Shown: positions 46,367-56,671 of the stretch, piece by piece
How positions within the stretch are numbered: the first letter of the stretch is position 1
How the letters are laid out: the number at the start of each line of letters is the position of its first letter
Origin: Planctomycetota bacterium
Lineage (GTDB): Bacteria; Planctomycetota; Planctomycetia; Pirellulales; Lacipirellulaceae
Length of the DNA: 64,000 nt
Direction of reading: 5' to 3'
Assembly: GCA_029259915.1 (NCBI GenBank)
Contig: JAJDED010000038.1
Location: forward strand, 1 to 64,000
Translations under genes and position numbers: made by a program
The notes under the pieces: generated by a model
Databases searched by the model: none
Told to the model about the DNA's origin: nothing
What the model saw: only the letters and a program-made list of their open reading frames with translations

Positions 46367-48401
46367 CCGATTCGCTCCGCTGCTTGTTCTTGCAATGCTA
46401 GTTGGTTCGCTGCTGGCATGTCCCGGCTGTAAAGACCGCGAGCCGAAACGCAGCAGCCCCTCCCCAAGAAGTCGGCTTGCGACAACACGCCATGACACTT
46501 CGACTGTTTTAGTCGACTCGATCGCGCAAACGCTCAACCACTTGCCGGCAGAAGTCGTCACCCAACTTCTGCCCCCAACCAACATCCTCGACGACTCGAA
46601 GAGCGCTAACGGTCAGGAAGTTTTGGCCACCTTGGACAAAACACCCCAAGTACCCGACGGCCCCTTCAACTATTTGCGTGTGCCCGGCGGCAATGCCAAC
46701 TTCCGCAGCTTGCAGGTCCGAGCGGGCGACATCATACGCTATTTCGTCGCTTACGATCAGGAAGATTTGGAACATGGTTTCGAAAACGTCACTTACTTGG
46801 AACTCCCTGTCCGACGCCTCGATGCCAACAATCCCCAAAACGCACTGATCGTCGAAGGCGGACTGAATGGGCCGGTGGAAATCCCTCATCGGATCGAAGT
46901 TTGGCGCTTCTCCGACAAGCGGATGAACGAAATCCGCGTACGCCTGACCCGCTACATCAAACACCGCCGCCCCGCGACTGGCTGGGAGCCGAGCCCCGAC
47001 GATTCGGCACTGACCGACATGACCGATCGCCTCAACCAATGGTGGCGAAATCTGCCTGACCCCGACACTCCATGGAATGCCGAACCGCTTGTGCAGCAGA
47101 TTCCTGCAGACATTCGAGAATCGGATGCGATTGCTGAGTTGCTCGATTCCAACGCACTAGAAAACGCCAGTTTCCAACCCGGAGAAAGCCGATTACTCCA
47201 GCAGGCCGTTTGGCTTCGCGACATCGCGGCTTGGGCCAATGGCGAGGGGCTGACCGATTTGGAAATTGTCGAGGCCTTGTTCGATTGGACGGTGCGCAAT
47301 CTTCAACTCGATGACGACGACGCTCAAAACACAATCCACCACCCTTGGCAAGCATTGATGTTCGGACACGGCACCGCCCCGGACCGAGCATGGGTGTTTG
47401 CCGAATTGTGCCGTCAGCAACAGCTCGACGTGGTGATGCTCAACATCGGTGCAACCGCGGAAGAAACTCCCTGGCTGCTTGCCGCGTTATGGAGCGAAGG
47501 CAAGCTGCATCTGTTCGACCCCCGCCTGGGATTGCCGATTGCCAGTGCCGAAGGCATCGCCACGTTGGCCCAGTTGTCAGCAAATCCGCAAGCGATTCTG
47601 CAAAACCTACGTCTGGAGGGAGAGCCCGTTTATCCGCCAATTGCCGAAGCGTTGGAATCTGCGGAAAACATCCACGCAACCGCGTCGATTGTCGCTGCGC
47701 CACTCCAGTTGTCTCGGCGTGCATTCGCATTGCAACAGGCCCTGCAAGCGGAAGACTACGTCGTGCTATCGGCCAAGACGAGTCCTCTTGCCAAGCAGCT
47801 TGCCGATGTGCCAACCATTTCAAACGTGCAGTTGTGGACCGCACCGTTCGAGTCGCTTCTGGACGAAAGCAAAATGAAACCCGAGAGCCGGCTCCATGCC
47901 GCACGACAATTCTTGGTATTTGCACAGCGCCCCCAGCTTTGGAAAGCACGCGTTTTGCATTTCCAAGGCACCAAAGCAATTCCGCTCAGCCAGCAAAACG
48001 ATCCTCTTGCCCAACCCGACCTGGGCCATCGCTCTGCCACCCGGCTCTACCAAAGTCGCAATATTCGCCCGACCGAAAAAATACTGAACCAATTGGAACC
48101 GGCAAAGCAAATAATCTATCGGGCTGCAAAACAACATGCCAGCTACTGGCTCGGCTTGCTCAGCTACGATCAACAGAAGCATGAAATTGCGGCGGACTGG
48201 TTCAAACAGCGCACACTCGCCGCAACTCCCAACGGCCCCTGGACAGCAAGCGCACGCTACAACCTGGCCCGCAACTACGAAGCCCTCGGCAACCTAGAAC
48301 AAGCAATCGAACTGCTCGAAGCAGACAATTCCCCCCAACGCCACGGCAATCTGCTCCGCGCACAACAACTGAAAAAGAAACTACAAAGCGGGAATGAATA
48401 G
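46359..48401 (+). CDS. Lipoprotein with transglutaminase-like and TPR-like regions
   Basis: The 680-residue protein has a lipoprotein signal ([12 protein letters not shown]). A transglutaminase-like core lies at about 290-400: [42 protein letters not shown] with the candidate Cys, and [10 protein letters not shown] with His and Asp. Helical repeats at the C-terminus ([42 protein letters not shown]) look like TPRs. Its GTG overlaps the kdsA stop, so the two are translated together. Role unknown, possibly periplasmic cross-linking or protease-like. Confidence 0.75.
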   Translation: MNSRFAPLLVLAMLVGSLLACPGCKDREPKRSSPSPRSRLATTRHDTSTVLVDSIAQTLNHLPAEVVTQLLPPTNILDDSKSANGQEVLATLDKTPQVPDGPFNYLRVPGGNANFRSLQVRAGDIIRYFVAYDQEDLEHGFENVTYLELPVRRLDANNPQNALIVEGGLNGPVEIPHRIEVWRFSDKRMNEIRVRLTRYIKHRRPATGWEPSPDDSALTDMTDRLNQWWRNLPDPDTPWNAEPLVQQIPADIRESDAIAELLDSNALENASFQPGESRLLQQAVWLRDIAAWANGEGLTDLEIVEALFDWTVRNLQLDDDDAQNTIHHPWQALMFGHGTAPDRAWVFAELCRQQQLDVVMLNIGATAEETPWLLAALWSEGKLHLFDPRLGLPIASAEGIATLAQLSANPQAILQNLRLEGEPVYPPIAEALESAENIHATASIVAAPLQLSRRAFALQQALQAEDYVVLSAKTSPLAKQLADVPTISNVQLWTAPFESLLDESKMKPESRLHAARQFLVFAQRPQLWKARVLHFQGTKAIPLSQQNDPLAQPDLGHRSATRLYQSRNIRPTEKILNQLEPAKQIIYRAAKQHASYWLGLLSYDQQKHEIAADWFKQRTLAATPNGPWTASARYNLARNYEALGNLEQAIELLEADNSPQRHGNLLRAQQLKKKLQSGNE

Positions 48402-48457
48402 CCTGAGAACAACTCAATAATTACTTCGGAATTTTGCATTTTGTCTCGGGACAGTTT

Positions 48458-48522
48458 GAACAGGAGGTAACAGAGGAAAACAGAGCGGAGTTTCTCTGCT
48501 ATCTCTGTTACCTCCTGTTCAT
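48458..48522. repeat. Perfect 19-bp hairpin (TGAACAGGAGGTAACAGAG)
   Basis: The arms TGAACAGGAGGTAACAGAG and CTCTGTTACCTCCTGTTCA are exact inverses around a 27-nt loop. It lies between two plus-strand genes and is followed by ATTTAATACTGG. Confidence 0.8.
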
Positions 48523-48546
48523 TTAATACTGGTAACTTTTTTTCCT

Positions 48547-49503
48547 ATGCTCGCAATTCTCAAGCGTCGCTGGTTTCTGATAATTCTCACTGCAATCCTT
48601 GTCAGCGCAATTCTGCGAGCGCCTGATCTCGAAGGCCTTGCCGAGTCGGTGCCCCGCGATTGGATTATCGCTGCGGTCCTATTGGCAATGGCTTTGCCGC
48701 TTCGTATCGACGCGCTGCTGAGCACGCTAAGTCGACCCGCACCCGCATTGTTGGCGGTACTCATAAACATGGCAGTCGTCCCGCTCTTGGCTTTCGCGGC
48801 AAGCCGACTACTAATTGACGAACTGGCAATCGGCATGATTATCGCCTCCGCGGTGCCATGCACGCTCGCTTCAGCCGCCGTGTGGACCCGACTGGCAGGT
48901 GGGAACGATGCAGTCAGCTTGCTGGTCACGATGATCACAAACCTCGCTTGCTTTTTGGTAACGCCAACCTGGGTGCAACTGCTCGTGGGACGCACCGAAA
49001 CCTCGCTGCCCTTTGGCCAGATGGTGCTGAAACTTTTCCTGCTGGTGGTGGTGCCCATTGTAGTGGCCCAACTGCTGCGCACGATTCCAATGATTGGCCG
49101 TTGGGCCACCGGAAATAAATTGGCGCTGAGTGTCTTTGCGCAATGCGGAATTCTCAGCATCGTGTTTGTCGGCGCGGTCCGCAGTGGGCTGCAACTCAAC
49201 CAACTGGGCGACCAGCCTGCAAAATTCGCCGGACAAGTTATTTTGATGTTAGTGCTCGTGGCCGCAGTACACACGTTGGCCTGGGGAATCGGTTTTGCCA
49301 GCGCAAGAAAACTCGGCATGGCCCGCGCCGACCAATTGGCCGTCGCCTTTGCCGGTAGCCAAAAAACGCTGATGGTCGGATTGGCCGTGGCCCTCGAATT
49401 CGGCGGCCTCGCAGTGCTGCCCATGCTCGCCTACCACGTCGAACAACTTTTCATCGACACCCTACTCGCCGACCGTTGCCGCAATACACAAGGACAAGAG
49501 TAA
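48547..49503 (+). CDS. Bile acid:sodium symporter (SBF)-family transporter
   Basis: The 318-residue, very hydrophobic protein has about nine to ten membrane segments and SBF-type features: a short crossing motif IIASAVPCTLASAAVWTRLAGGNDAVSLLVTMITN near the middle, and AFAGSQKTLMVGLAVALEFG near the end. Family members move organic anions with sodium. Substrate cannot be read from sequence. A perfect hairpin lies just upstream; the ATG lacks a clear ribosome site. Confidence 0.85.
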   Translation: MLAILKRRWFLIILTAILVSAILRAPDLEGLAESVPRDWIIAAVLLAMALPLRIDALLSTLSRPAPALLAVLINMAVVPLLAFAASRLLIDELAIGMIIASAVPCTLASAAVWTRLAGGNDAVSLLVTMITNLACFLVTPTWVQLLVGRTETSLPFGQMVLKLFLLVVVPIVVAQLLRTIPMIGRWATGNKLALSVFAQCGILSIVFVGAVRSGLQLNQLGDQPAKFAGQVILMLVLVAAVHTLAWGIGFASARKLGMARADQLAVAFAGSQKTLMVGLAVALEFGGLAVLPMLAYHVEQLFIDTLLADRCRNTQGQE

Positions 49504-49834
49504 AACATCCATCGGCAAAACTAGGGGGCTTGAGATTTTCCCAGAGGGCTTCCATTGAATCACTTCCTCGTCAATTGGAACTACGTCTCTCGCAAAGGCG
49601 CTAAGGCGCAAAGCATATCAAAAGCAATTTTTTGCCCTTTGCGCCTTTGCGAGATTTCTGGAAGCCTCACCATGCCAGCATTGCAACGTGCAATCCACGT
49701 TGTTGGCCTGATTGCTGCCCGCTATACTCCGTAAAGCATTTAGCGATTAGCTATTAGCTTTTCCCCTTAGAAATCGGTCTGCAAGGGCTAACAGCTAACT
49801 GCTAAAAGCTAACAGCTAAATGAACGGAGTCACA
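49504..49834. other. Intergenic region with two hairpins before waaF
   Basis: CTCGCAAAGGCGCTAAGGCGCAAAG/CTTTGCGCCTTTGCGAG (49588-49655) and a TTAGCGATTAGCTATTAGC / GCTAACAGCTAACTGCTAA cluster (49735-49819) fill most of it. No gene is seen. Confidence 0.6.
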
Positions 49835-50878
49835 ATGCGTTTGGGTGTTTTTCTGCCGAATTGGATTGGCGATGTTGTGATGGCTACGCCAGCCCTACGC
49901 GCGCTGCGCAAAACCCTCGGCACGGATGGCACCATGGTCGGCGTCATGCGCCCCTACGTTGCTGAGGTGCTTGCCGGAAATTCATGGATAGATCAAGCAA
50001 TTTTCTACGAAAAGAAAAAGCGAGGCTCGGCCGGGCAGGTCGTCCAGGAATTGCGCGACGCGCGGCTCGACGCCGTGGTGTTGTTGCCCAATTCCTTCAA
50101 CACCGCGTGGCTCGCATGGCGGGCGGGAATTCCGCGTCGAATTGGCTATTCGCGCGACGCCCGCGGCTGGATGCTCACCACCAAACTTTTCGACCCACGC
50201 ACAGGCCGCCGACGCGCCGCGTTGCCGCAAATCGATTCGTATTTGAATCTCGCCTACGCGCTCGGCAGCGAGTGGGAAACCCGACAGTTGGAACTATCGA
50301 CCACTGCCGAGGACGAATCGCTCACCGACGCCGTCTGGCAACGGCTCGGGTTCGAGGGAAAACAGGTGGCCGTGTTTAATTCCGGCGGAGCATTTGGTGC
50401 GGCCAAAGATTGGCCCGCCGAGCATTTTGCCAAACTGGCAAAACGAATCTTGCTAGAGTTGGGCTTGCATGTGCTGATCAACTGCGGCCCGAAAGAACGC
50501 GACACCGCCCGCGAAATCGTCCGCCAAGCCAACGACCTGCGTGTGTTAAGCCTGGCCGAAGAATCGCAATTGCCAATCGGGCTCACCAAAGCGTGCATCC
50601 GTCGCAGTCAGTTATTGGTCACCACCGACAGCGGCCCCCGTTTTTTTGGCGTCGCCTTTGGCGTACCCACAGTTTCACTCTTCGGCCCCACCGGCATCTA
50701 CGCAACTCGAACCCACAGCGAGCTGGAAACCAGCCTCTCGCTCAATCTCGACTGCCAACCCTGCATGGAGCGCACCTGCCCCCTCGGCCATCACCGCTGC
50801 ATGCAAGACCTAACCGTCGAGCAGGTCTTCAAAAAAATCGAACACCGCCTGACCAAAAAAAGAATCTCCGCGGCATAG
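49835..50878 (+). CDS. waaF: LPS heptosyltransferase II (glycosyltransferase family 9)
   Basis: The 347-residue GT-B enzyme adds heptose to the LPS inner core. Motifs: LPNWIGDVVMATPALRALRK (about 6-25), VVLLPNSFNTAWLAWRAGIPRRIGYSRDARGWMLT, NSGGAFGAAKDWPAEHFAKLA, TTDSGPRFFGVAFGVPTVSLFGPT, and a CQPCMERTCPLGHHRCM cysteine cluster common in family members. ATG 49835 has GGAG 5 bp upstream; the ATG at 49820 is in the preceding repeat. Confidence 0.93.
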   Translation: MRLGVFLPNWIGDVVMATPALRALRKTLGTDGTMVGVMRPYVAEVLAGNSWIDQAIFYEKKKRGSAGQVVQELRDARLDAVVLLPNSFNTAWLAWRAGIPRRIGYSRDARGWMLTTKLFDPRTGRRRAALPQIDSYLNLAYALGSEWETRQLELSTTAEDESLTDAVWQRLGFEGKQVAVFNSGGAFGAAKDWPAEHFAKLAKRILLELGLHVLINCGPKERDTAREIVRQANDLRVLSLAEESQLPIGLTKACIRRSQLLVTTDSGPRFFGVAFGVPTVSLFGPTGIYATRTHSELETSLSLNLDCQPCMERTCPLGHHRCMQDLTVEQVFKKIEHRLTKKRISAA

Positions 50879-50965
50879 TGCAGATTTTTTTACCACGGAG
50901 TCACAGAGAGCACAGAGCTTGGAATGATAACTTTTTGTCCTCTGCAATCCGCCTTCCGCCTTTCC

Positions 50966-52366
50966 TCACCCCTCTCCCTGAATATACGTCTGCCCCCGAT
51001 AAAACTGCGACCACCCCACGTACACCACGGCCGTACCGACCATCACCCAGGTAAAAAACCAAAAGTAGTCGGCTCCAACGAGAATCTCGTATCCTTTTTC
51101 CTTTTGACTTTTGATGAGCCAATTCACGCCGGAGGTAAACACGTTGCCCAACGTGATCGAAAGAAAGAAAACGCCCATAATAAGCGACTTCATCTTCTTG
51201 GGCGCTTGCGTGTAGGAAAACTCCAACGCAGTGATCGAAACCATCACTTCCGCGGCAGTCATTACCACATACGCCAGAATCTGCCACAACAGGTGCGGCG
51301 TCTCGCCCGCGTCAATTCTCATTTGCGTCCAAGCCACAATCGCAAACGCCGGGCCGGTTAGCAGCAGGCCCACGCCAATCTTCCTCAGCGGTGTCACCTT
51401 CCAAAAACGTCCCATCAAGGGATAAACGACGTAGGCAAACAACGGGATAAACAACATCACCAGGATCGGATTCGCCGCCTGAATCTGCGAAGGCAACACT
51501 TCCCAACCCCAGACGATGCAATCGAGATCGCGCGCTTGATGCACCCAGGAAGATTGCGTTTGGTCGAACAGCGCCCAAAACGGCACAAGCATCAAGTACA
51601 ACGGGATCAAATTCACCAAAGCACGCCCGCCGGCTGCGCTAAAAGTCTCCGATACGAAACGTTTTCCGCCAGGAGGAACATGCACAAAGCGGTGTCGACC
51701 CAACCAGAACACAAACGTTGCTATTGCCATCAGCACACCGGGCACACCAAAGGCAACCCCCGGTCCATAACGGTCCAATAGCCAAGGCGTTAGGAGCGTT
51801 GAAAATGTCGATCCAAAATTGATGGCAAAGTAAAACCAGCTATAGATAGTCGTTAACAAATGTTGATTCTTCTGTCCGAATTGATCCCCCACATGAGCCG
51901 AGACACACGGCTTGATCCCTCCCGCACCAATGGCAATCAGAGCCAATGCGATGGCAAGCGCCGTAGTCGGTTCGATTCCGGTGAGCAAAGGAAAATCGAC
52001 CAGCGCCATCACCGCGTGTCCCGCGCAGTAGAACATCGAGAGACAAAGAATCGTGTGGTACTTTCCAATGAGCCAGTCGCTTAAAATCGCACCCAGCAAC
52101 GGCGTAAAGTAAACCGCCGCCACAAAATTGTGTTGCCAGATGTTGGCTGTCTCGTCATCCATAGGGGCCAGTTGCCCGCTGGAATCGATCAAGTGTTTGG
52201 TGAGAAACACCGCCAAGATAGCCCGCATGCCATAAAAACTAAATCGCTCGGCAACCTCGTTGCCAACAATAAAGGGAATCCCGCCGGGCATCCGGTCGGT
52301 GGGCAGGGGCGACGTGTGATACTTGCCACTCTTGGCAGCGGGCGAACCGTTGTGCGAATCGTTCAT
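50966..52366 (-). CDS. POT/PTR family proton-coupled oligopeptide transporter
   Basis: The 466-residue membrane protein of about 12-14 segments carries the PTR signature [20 protein letters not shown] (about 29-48), followed by [20 protein letters not shown] and a FYFAINFGS segment. Such transporters import di- and tripeptides with protons. The C-terminal end ([16 protein letters not shown]) is short. ATG 52366 is chosen to match family N-termini; the frame to 52429 adds nothing conserved. It is in tandem with trhO on the minus strand. Confidence 0.92.
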   Translation of the reverse strand: MNDSHNGSPAAKSGKYHTSPLPTDRMPGGIPFIVGNEVAERFSFYGMRAILAVFLTKHLIDSSGQLAPMDDETANIWQHNFVAAVYFTPLLGAILSDWLIGKYHTILCLSMFYCAGHAVMALVDFPLLTGIEPTTALAIALALIAIGAGGIKPCVSAHVGDQFGQKNQHLLTTIYSWFYFAINFGSTFSTLLTPWLLDRYGPGVAFGVPGVLMAIATFVFWLGRHRFVHVPPGGKRFVSETFSAAGGRALVNLIPLYLMLVPFWALFDQTQSSWVHQARDLDCIVWGWEVLPSQIQAANPILVMLFIPLFAYVVYPLMGRFWKVTPLRKIGVGLLLTGPAFAIVAWTQMRIDAGETPHLLWQILAYVVMTAAEVMVSITALEFSYTQAPKKMKSLIMGVFFLSITLGNVFTSGVNWLIKSQKEKGYEILVGADYFWFFTWVMVGTAVVYVGWSQFYRGQTYIQGEG

Positions 52367-52451
52367 GGAAAAACCGAGAGGGGCAAAGGAATTTGAACTC
52401 GCAGTGTAGCGGAAGTCGGGATCCAACACAGCGTCGGAATGCGATTGGTTT

Positions 52452-53315
52452 TCACAAACCGCTGGCGTGCTTCTCGTAGCAATAAGGACAAGACTCGCCC
52501 ATCACATAGTGCTCCGAGGCCTGATCTTCCGCGATGAGAGTTCGCTGGCAAGCGAAGCAGAGGGCGGTATCGGTTTCCAGCAAGTTTCCATCCAGGGCAA
52601 CCCGTTTGTCGAACACAAAACACTCCCCACGATAATGTTGCTGGCCGCAGAGTTCGAAATACTTGAGAATCCCCCCGTCGAGCTGGTACACGTCGCTAAA
52701 ACCGCAACGTTCGAGATAAGGCGCAGCCTTTTCACAGCGGATACCACCCGTGCAAAACGTGACAATCGGCTCCTGCTTCATGGTCTCCGGCAAACGATCG
52801 ACAGCCGCAGGGAAATCGCGAAACGAATCGACGCCAATCGGCACCGCGCCCTCAAATGTCCCTAGCGTAAATTCATAGTCGTTTCGCGTGTCCAACAATG
52901 TGAATGGTCGTTTTTCATCAAACCACGTTTTGAGTTCTTCCGCCGAAATCCGTTTGGACGTCGCCTTGGCCGGGTCGATGCCTGGAACGCCAAAAGCGAT
53001 AATTTCCTTCTTGATTTTAACCAACATCCGGTTGAACGGTTGATGGTCGCTCACGCTCTCCTTGACTTCCAGATTGCAAAGTTGCGGATCGGCGCGAAAC
53101 TCGGCCAGCAATCCGTCCACCGCGGCACGCTCCCCGGCGACAAACAGATTGATCCCCTCGGTGCTCAGCAGAATCGTCCCCTTCAGGCCCAAATTTTTGC
53201 ACAAAGTCCGCAGCCGCTCCCGCCGCTCCGGCAGATCGTCGAGCGACACGAAAAGGTAAGCAGAAACATTGACAATCGGCAACGGGACCGATTCGCAGGC
53301 GGTGGGTGCAGTCAT
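52452..53315 (-). CDS. trhO: tRNA uridine-34 hydroxylase, rhodanese family
   Basis: The 287-residue enzyme hydroxylates tRNA wobble uridine in an oxygen-dependent route. It has an acylphosphatase-like N-terminal part ([23 protein letters not shown]...[16 protein letters not shown]), a rhodanese domain with [16 protein letters not shown] and the active-site loop [11 protein letters not shown] (Cys at about 187), and a Cys-rich tail (CFACQ...CPYC) likely binding zinc. The order is that of TrhO/YceA. Confidence 0.93.
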   Translation of the reverse strand: MTAPTACESVPLPIVNVSAYLFVSLDDLPERRERLRTLCKNLGLKGTILLSTEGINLFVAGERAAVDGLLAEFRADPQLCNLEVKESVSDHQPFNRMLVKIKKEIIAFGVPGIDPAKATSKRISAEELKTWFDEKRPFTLLDTRNDYEFTLGTFEGAVPIGVDSFRDFPAAVDRLPETMKQEPIVTFCTGGIRCEKAAPYLERCGFSDVYQLDGGILKYFELCGQQHYRGECFVFDKRVALDGNLLETDTALCFACQRTLIAEDQASEHYVMGESCPYCYEKHASGL

Positions 53316-53429
53316 GGCCCCATTATGCCGTTTAAGATTCCCGCCTGCTATTGCCTCTTAGACAGGCCGGCCTCACCTGTCATCTCGCCTCGGCGAGTCG
53401 CCTGCGGAGACCCGAGGTCTGCCGAGGGA

Positions 53430-53532
53430 TCTAGTGCTGTGTCACAGCTAAGAATTAGGGTCCATCACTTGAGCCGACGGCGCTAGCCGCGGGTTTTTTC
53501 GAGGACAACCCGACGCTAGCGCGTTCGGCTCA
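53430..53532 (+). repeat. GCTAGCG-type hairpin repeat, copy 2
   Basis: AGCCGACGGCGCTAGCCGCGGGTT and AACCCGACGCTAGCGCGTTCGGCT are imperfect inverted arms, preceded by CTAGTGCTGTGTCACAGCTAAGAATTAGGG. The reverse complement of this whole unit aligns to 44-147. Confidence 0.8.
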
Positions 53533-53671
53533 CTCTAAAATTAGGCTATGACAAAGCAAGTCCGCCTCTTGTATCACGCACAGGGACTATGCGGATCCCT
53601 CGGCCAACACATAAGATCCAAATCACCGCTTGCCACCCAGGTTTGGAAGCGTTATTATGGACTATTGTAAG

Positions 53672-53686
53672 TGAGACGCAGTCTCA
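53672..53686. promoter_or_regulatory. Fur-box-like palindrome upstream of feoA
   Basis: TGAGACG-C-AGTCTCA is a 7-1-7 inverted repeat, extended by TTG...CAA symmetry on each side. The TGA...TCA ends and spacing match the Fur box plan. It lies 34 bp before the feoA ATG, where iron repression would act. The match to known Fur sites is partial. Confidence 0.55.
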
Positions 53687-53719
53687 GTATCAACCAATTC
53701 GAGCAGGCAGCTCCTTGAG

Positions 53720-53956
53720 ATGAACGACCTAATTCCCCTGAATCATCTGGTGACTGGCGAAAGAGCACGCGTGGGGCAATTGCTTGGCGTACCGGAAGAA
53801 GTGCATCGGCTACAAGAACTGGGCCTGCGCGACGGAGCGCCCATCGAAATGGTAAGCTCCGGGTCTCCCTGTATTATTCGACTTTCAGAAACGAAGCTCT
53901 GTTTCAGAAACAACGACGCGACAAGCGTACTTGTTTATGCCGATCGGGCATCATGA
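53720..53956 (+). CDS. feoA: FeoA domain protein (first copy)
   Basis: The 78-residue SH3-like protein assists FeoB. Features: LVTGERARVGQLLG, an LQELGLRDGAPIEMVS segment matching the LxxLGLxxG signature and a terminal strand VLVYAD. The ATG at 53720 has a poor ribosome site (CCTTGAG). Its stop overlaps the next FeoA gene by 4 bp (ATGA), so translation is coupled. Confidence 0.88.
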   Translation: MNDLIPLNHLVTGERARVGQLLGVPEEVHRLQELGLRDGAPIEMVSSGSPCIIRLSETKLCFRNNDATSVLVYADRAS

Positions 53957-54180
53957 CCACCCTCGCAGAAACTTCCCGTGGTAAGCAAGTTCGGGTTGTT
54001 CAAATCATCGGCGACGATAGCCTGAGTCTACGCCTGATGGAAATGGGATTAACCCCCGGGGTCGAAGTCGCACTGATTGGTCTCGCACCGCTTGGGGACC
54101 CCATGGAGTTTGAAGTCCGCGACTATCGCCTGAGTCTCCGACGCACCGAGGCATCGCGCGTGGTCGTCGAGCAAGTGTAA
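53953..54180 (+). CDS. feoA: FeoA domain protein (second copy)
   Basis: The 75-residue FeoA protein carries LRLMEMGLTPGVEVALIGLAPLGDPMEFEVRDYRLSLRR, a full LxxMGLxxG...DPxExxxxxxxxxLR pattern closer to standard FeoA than the first copy. Two FeoA proteins before FeoB occur in several lineages; each may contact a different part of FeoB. Confidence 0.92.
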   Translation: MTTLAETSRGKQVRVVQIIGDDSLSLRLMEMGLTPGVEVALIGLAPLGDPMEFEVRDYRLSLRRTEASRVVVEQV

Positions 54181-54234
54181 CAGTCTAAGAAAACATATTG
54201 TATTTGACCGCGCAACAAAAGAACGCGCACCTTG

Positions 54235-56406
54235 ATGAATAAGCCAAGCATACCCGCCCAGCAAGAAATCACGGTCGCCTTGATCGGCAATCCGAACACA
54301 GGAAAGTCGACCCTCTTCAATGCGCTGACCGGCGTGAGACAACGTGTGGGAAATTATCCCGGCGTGACGGTCGAAAAAAAGATCGGCCGATTTTCCGTAG
54401 GGAACACCGAGTACCAATGTATCGATTTGCCGGGCACCTATAGCTTGGCGCCCCGCTCCCCAGACGAAATGATCACGGTCGACGTTTTGTTAGGGCGTCT
54501 TCAAGAGGTCCCCCCGCCCGACGTCGTAGTGTGCATCGTCGACGCCAGCAACTTGCAGCGCAACCTCTACCTGGTAAGCCAGGCCTTAGAACTTGGCCTG
54601 CCGACGGTGGTCGCGCTCAACATGATGGACACCGCCAGGGCGAAGGGCATCCATTTTGATACGGAAAAACTATCGAAAAATTTGGGGGTTCCGATCGTGC
54701 CTCTGCAGGCAAATCGCGGCATTGGGCTCGATGCACTGCGCGAATCGCTAGCCGCAGTGGCCGGCACTCCCACTGACAATCGAATCAGCCCGTTTCCGGA
54801 AGCGTTTCAAACAGAAGTTGCGCTTCTCGAAGAGCAATTGAACCGTGCGTCGGAATCGCCCGTGCCTCGCTATCTTGTCGAGCGGTTGCTGCTCGACACG
54901 GGCGGCTATCTGTCAAATGGCGAGGCGTTGGCCTCCATCGACGACGCTTTCCAAAACCATGTCCTCCTAGCACGCAAACGCCTGTCGGCCGCCGGTTATC
55001 CCGTACCTGCGGTGGAAGCAATGTCGCGCTACGCCTGGGTGGCTGAAATGCTCGACGGAGCGGTCACGCAACCGGCAGAGAAGCAGCGTTCCACCTCCGA
55101 CCAAATCGATAAAGTGCTGACGCACAAAATTTGGGGAACAACCATTTTTGCGTGCATGGTGCTAATCATCTTTCAAGCCATTTTTTCCTGGGCGACCCCC
55201 GCCATGGAAAGCATCGATTGGGCCATCGGAAAAATCGGCAACCTTATTGGCGACATCCTCCCCACCGGGGCGCTGCAGTCGCTATTGGTCGATGGCGTCG
55301 TGGCCGGCGTGGGCGCCGTCTTGGTTTTCCTGCCACAAATTTTCATCCTCTTCTTTTTCATTGCTGTGCTAGAAGATTGCGGCTACATGGCGCGCACGGC
55401 CTACTTGATGGATAAACTCATGTCGCACGTGGGATTGAGCGGCAAGTCGTTTATTCCGTTGCTGTCGTCCTTTGCGTGTGCCGTGCCGGGGATTATGGCA
55501 GCACGCGTCATCGAGAACCGACGCGATCGTTTGGTAACCATCCTGATCGCACCGCTCATGAGCTGCAGCGCACGATTGCCGGTCTATATTTTGTTGATTG
55601 GTGCGTTTGTCCCCAATACTAAAACCCTGGGCGGTTGGGTCGGATTGCAGGCATTGACGATGTTTGGCATGTATCTGGTTGGCATCGTGGCGGCCGTTGC
55701 CGTCTCGTGGCTGTTGCACAAAACATTGCTTAAGGGCGAAACGCCCCCGTTTGTGATGGAGCTTCCCAGTTACAAAATCCCTTCGCTGCGTACGGTCGTG
55801 CAGCGCATGACGGAACGCGGCTGGGCGTTTGTGCGTCGCGCGGGAACGCTGATTTTTGCCGTGACCATCCTCGTTTGGGCAGCAGCCTATTTTCCCCGCA
55901 GTCCCGAAGTGGAAGCACAAATTCGAGCCAACTTTCCCGCACTGAACGAATCAGAACTCGAAAAACGAATCGCCGGGGCGAACATCGAGCAGAGCATCCT
56001 GGGACGCATGGGACACGCCATCGAACCGGTCGTCAAACCGCTCGGTTGGGACTGGCGCATCGGTTGTGCCGTCATCGCGTCGTTCCCGGCACGCGAAGTG
56101 GTAATCGGCACCCTGGGCGTCATCTACAACCTCGGCGGCGAACAGGACGAACAATCCCTTTCGCTGCAAGAAAGGCTCCAGTCGGCAACTTGGCCCGAAA
56201 CCGACAAACCCGTGTTCAATCTGCCGGTGGCGCTGTCGATCATGGTGTTCTTTGCGCTGTGCGCGCAATGCGCAGCTACACTGGCAGTGATCAAACGAGA
56301 AACCAACAGCTGGCGTTGGCCCGCGTTTACTTTTTTGTACATGACTGTATTGGCATACCTGGGCGCCTTGTCCACGTACCAAATAGGCATGCTCTTCGTG
56401 TCGTAA
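54235..56406 (+). CDS. feoB: Ferrous iron transporter FeoB
   Basis: The 723-residue Fe(II) transporter has an N-terminal G-domain: ALIGNPNTGKSTLFNALTG (G1), VGNYPGVTVE (G2), DLPGTYSLAPRSPDE (G3) and ALNMMD (G4). A helical domain is followed by two Gate regions in the membrane part (FIPLLSSFACAVPGIMAAR; IASFPAREVVIGTLG). Length is normal. ATG 54235 follows a TTG. It is the third gene of the feo operon and likely iron-repressed through the upstream palindrome. Confidence 0.96.
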   Translation: MNKPSIPAQQEITVALIGNPNTGKSTLFNALTGVRQRVGNYPGVTVEKKIGRFSVGNTEYQCIDLPGTYSLAPRSPDEMITVDVLLGRLQEVPPPDVVVCIVDASNLQRNLYLVSQALELGLPTVVALNMMDTARAKGIHFDTEKLSKNLGVPIVPLQANRGIGLDALRESLAAVAGTPTDNRISPFPEAFQTEVALLEEQLNRASESPVPRYLVERLLLDTGGYLSNGEALASIDDAFQNHVLLARKRLSAAGYPVPAVEAMSRYAWVAEMLDGAVTQPAEKQRSTSDQIDKVLTHKIWGTTIFACMVLIIFQAIFSWATPAMESIDWAIGKIGNLIGDILPTGALQSLLVDGVVAGVGAVLVFLPQIFILFFFIAVLEDCGYMARTAYLMDKLMSHVGLSGKSFIPLLSSFACAVPGIMAARVIENRRDRLVTILIAPLMSCSARLPVYILLIGAFVPNTKTLGGWVGLQALTMFGMYLVGIVAAVAVSWLLHKTLLKGETPPFVMELPSYKIPSLRTVVQRMTERGWAFVRRAGTLIFAVTILVWAAAYFPRSPEVEAQIRANFPALNESELEKRIAGANIEQSILGRMGHAIEPVVKPLGWDWRIGCAVIASFPAREVVIGTLGVIYNLGGEQDEQSLSLQERLQSATWPETDKPVFNLPVALSIMVFFALCAQCAATLAVIKRETNSWRWPAFTFLYMTVLAYLGALSTYQIGMLFVS

Positions 56407-56425
56407 TACATCGGGAATCGATTCG

Positions 56426-56632
56426 TTGAAATTCACCTGGCAAGAGTTGGCAACCCTCGGCATCGCAGCAGTTGCGGCTTGGTACCTGCTACGGCACGCC
56501 CATGCTACCTGGCGGAAGAGCGCCAGCCATTCCTGCGACGGATGTGACGACTGCCCCAGCGAGCAAACCGATATTCGAAAGAAACCCCTCATCTCGCTAG
56601 ATGTGTCAAACGACTTGCCACGCCAGAAGTAA
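56426..56632 (+). CDS. FeoB-associated Cys-rich small membrane protein
   Basis: The 68-residue protein has one N-terminal membrane segment (ELATLGIAAVAAWYLLRHA) and a CDGCDDC cluster near residue 38, the usual layout of FeoB-associated proteins of unknown role. TTG start with GGGAA 8 bp upstream, 20 bp after feoB. It closes the feo operon. Confidence 0.8.
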   Translation: MKFTWQELATLGIAAVAAWYLLRHAHATWRKSASHSCDGCDDCPSEQTDIRKKPLISLDVSNDLPRQK

Positions 56633-56671
56633 AACATCCACGCCGCTTGCGACTTAGCGACGTGGCATCGA

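Larger units (their letters stand above)
53316..53719. other. Divergent intergenic region before feo operon
   Basis: It contains GCTAGCG repeat copy 2 (53430-53532) and, near the feoA start, a Fur-box-like palindrome (53672-53686). CGCCTCGGCGAG...CTGCGGAGACCCGAGG near 53385-53425 also contains self-complementary stretches. No gene is seen. Confidence 0.6.
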
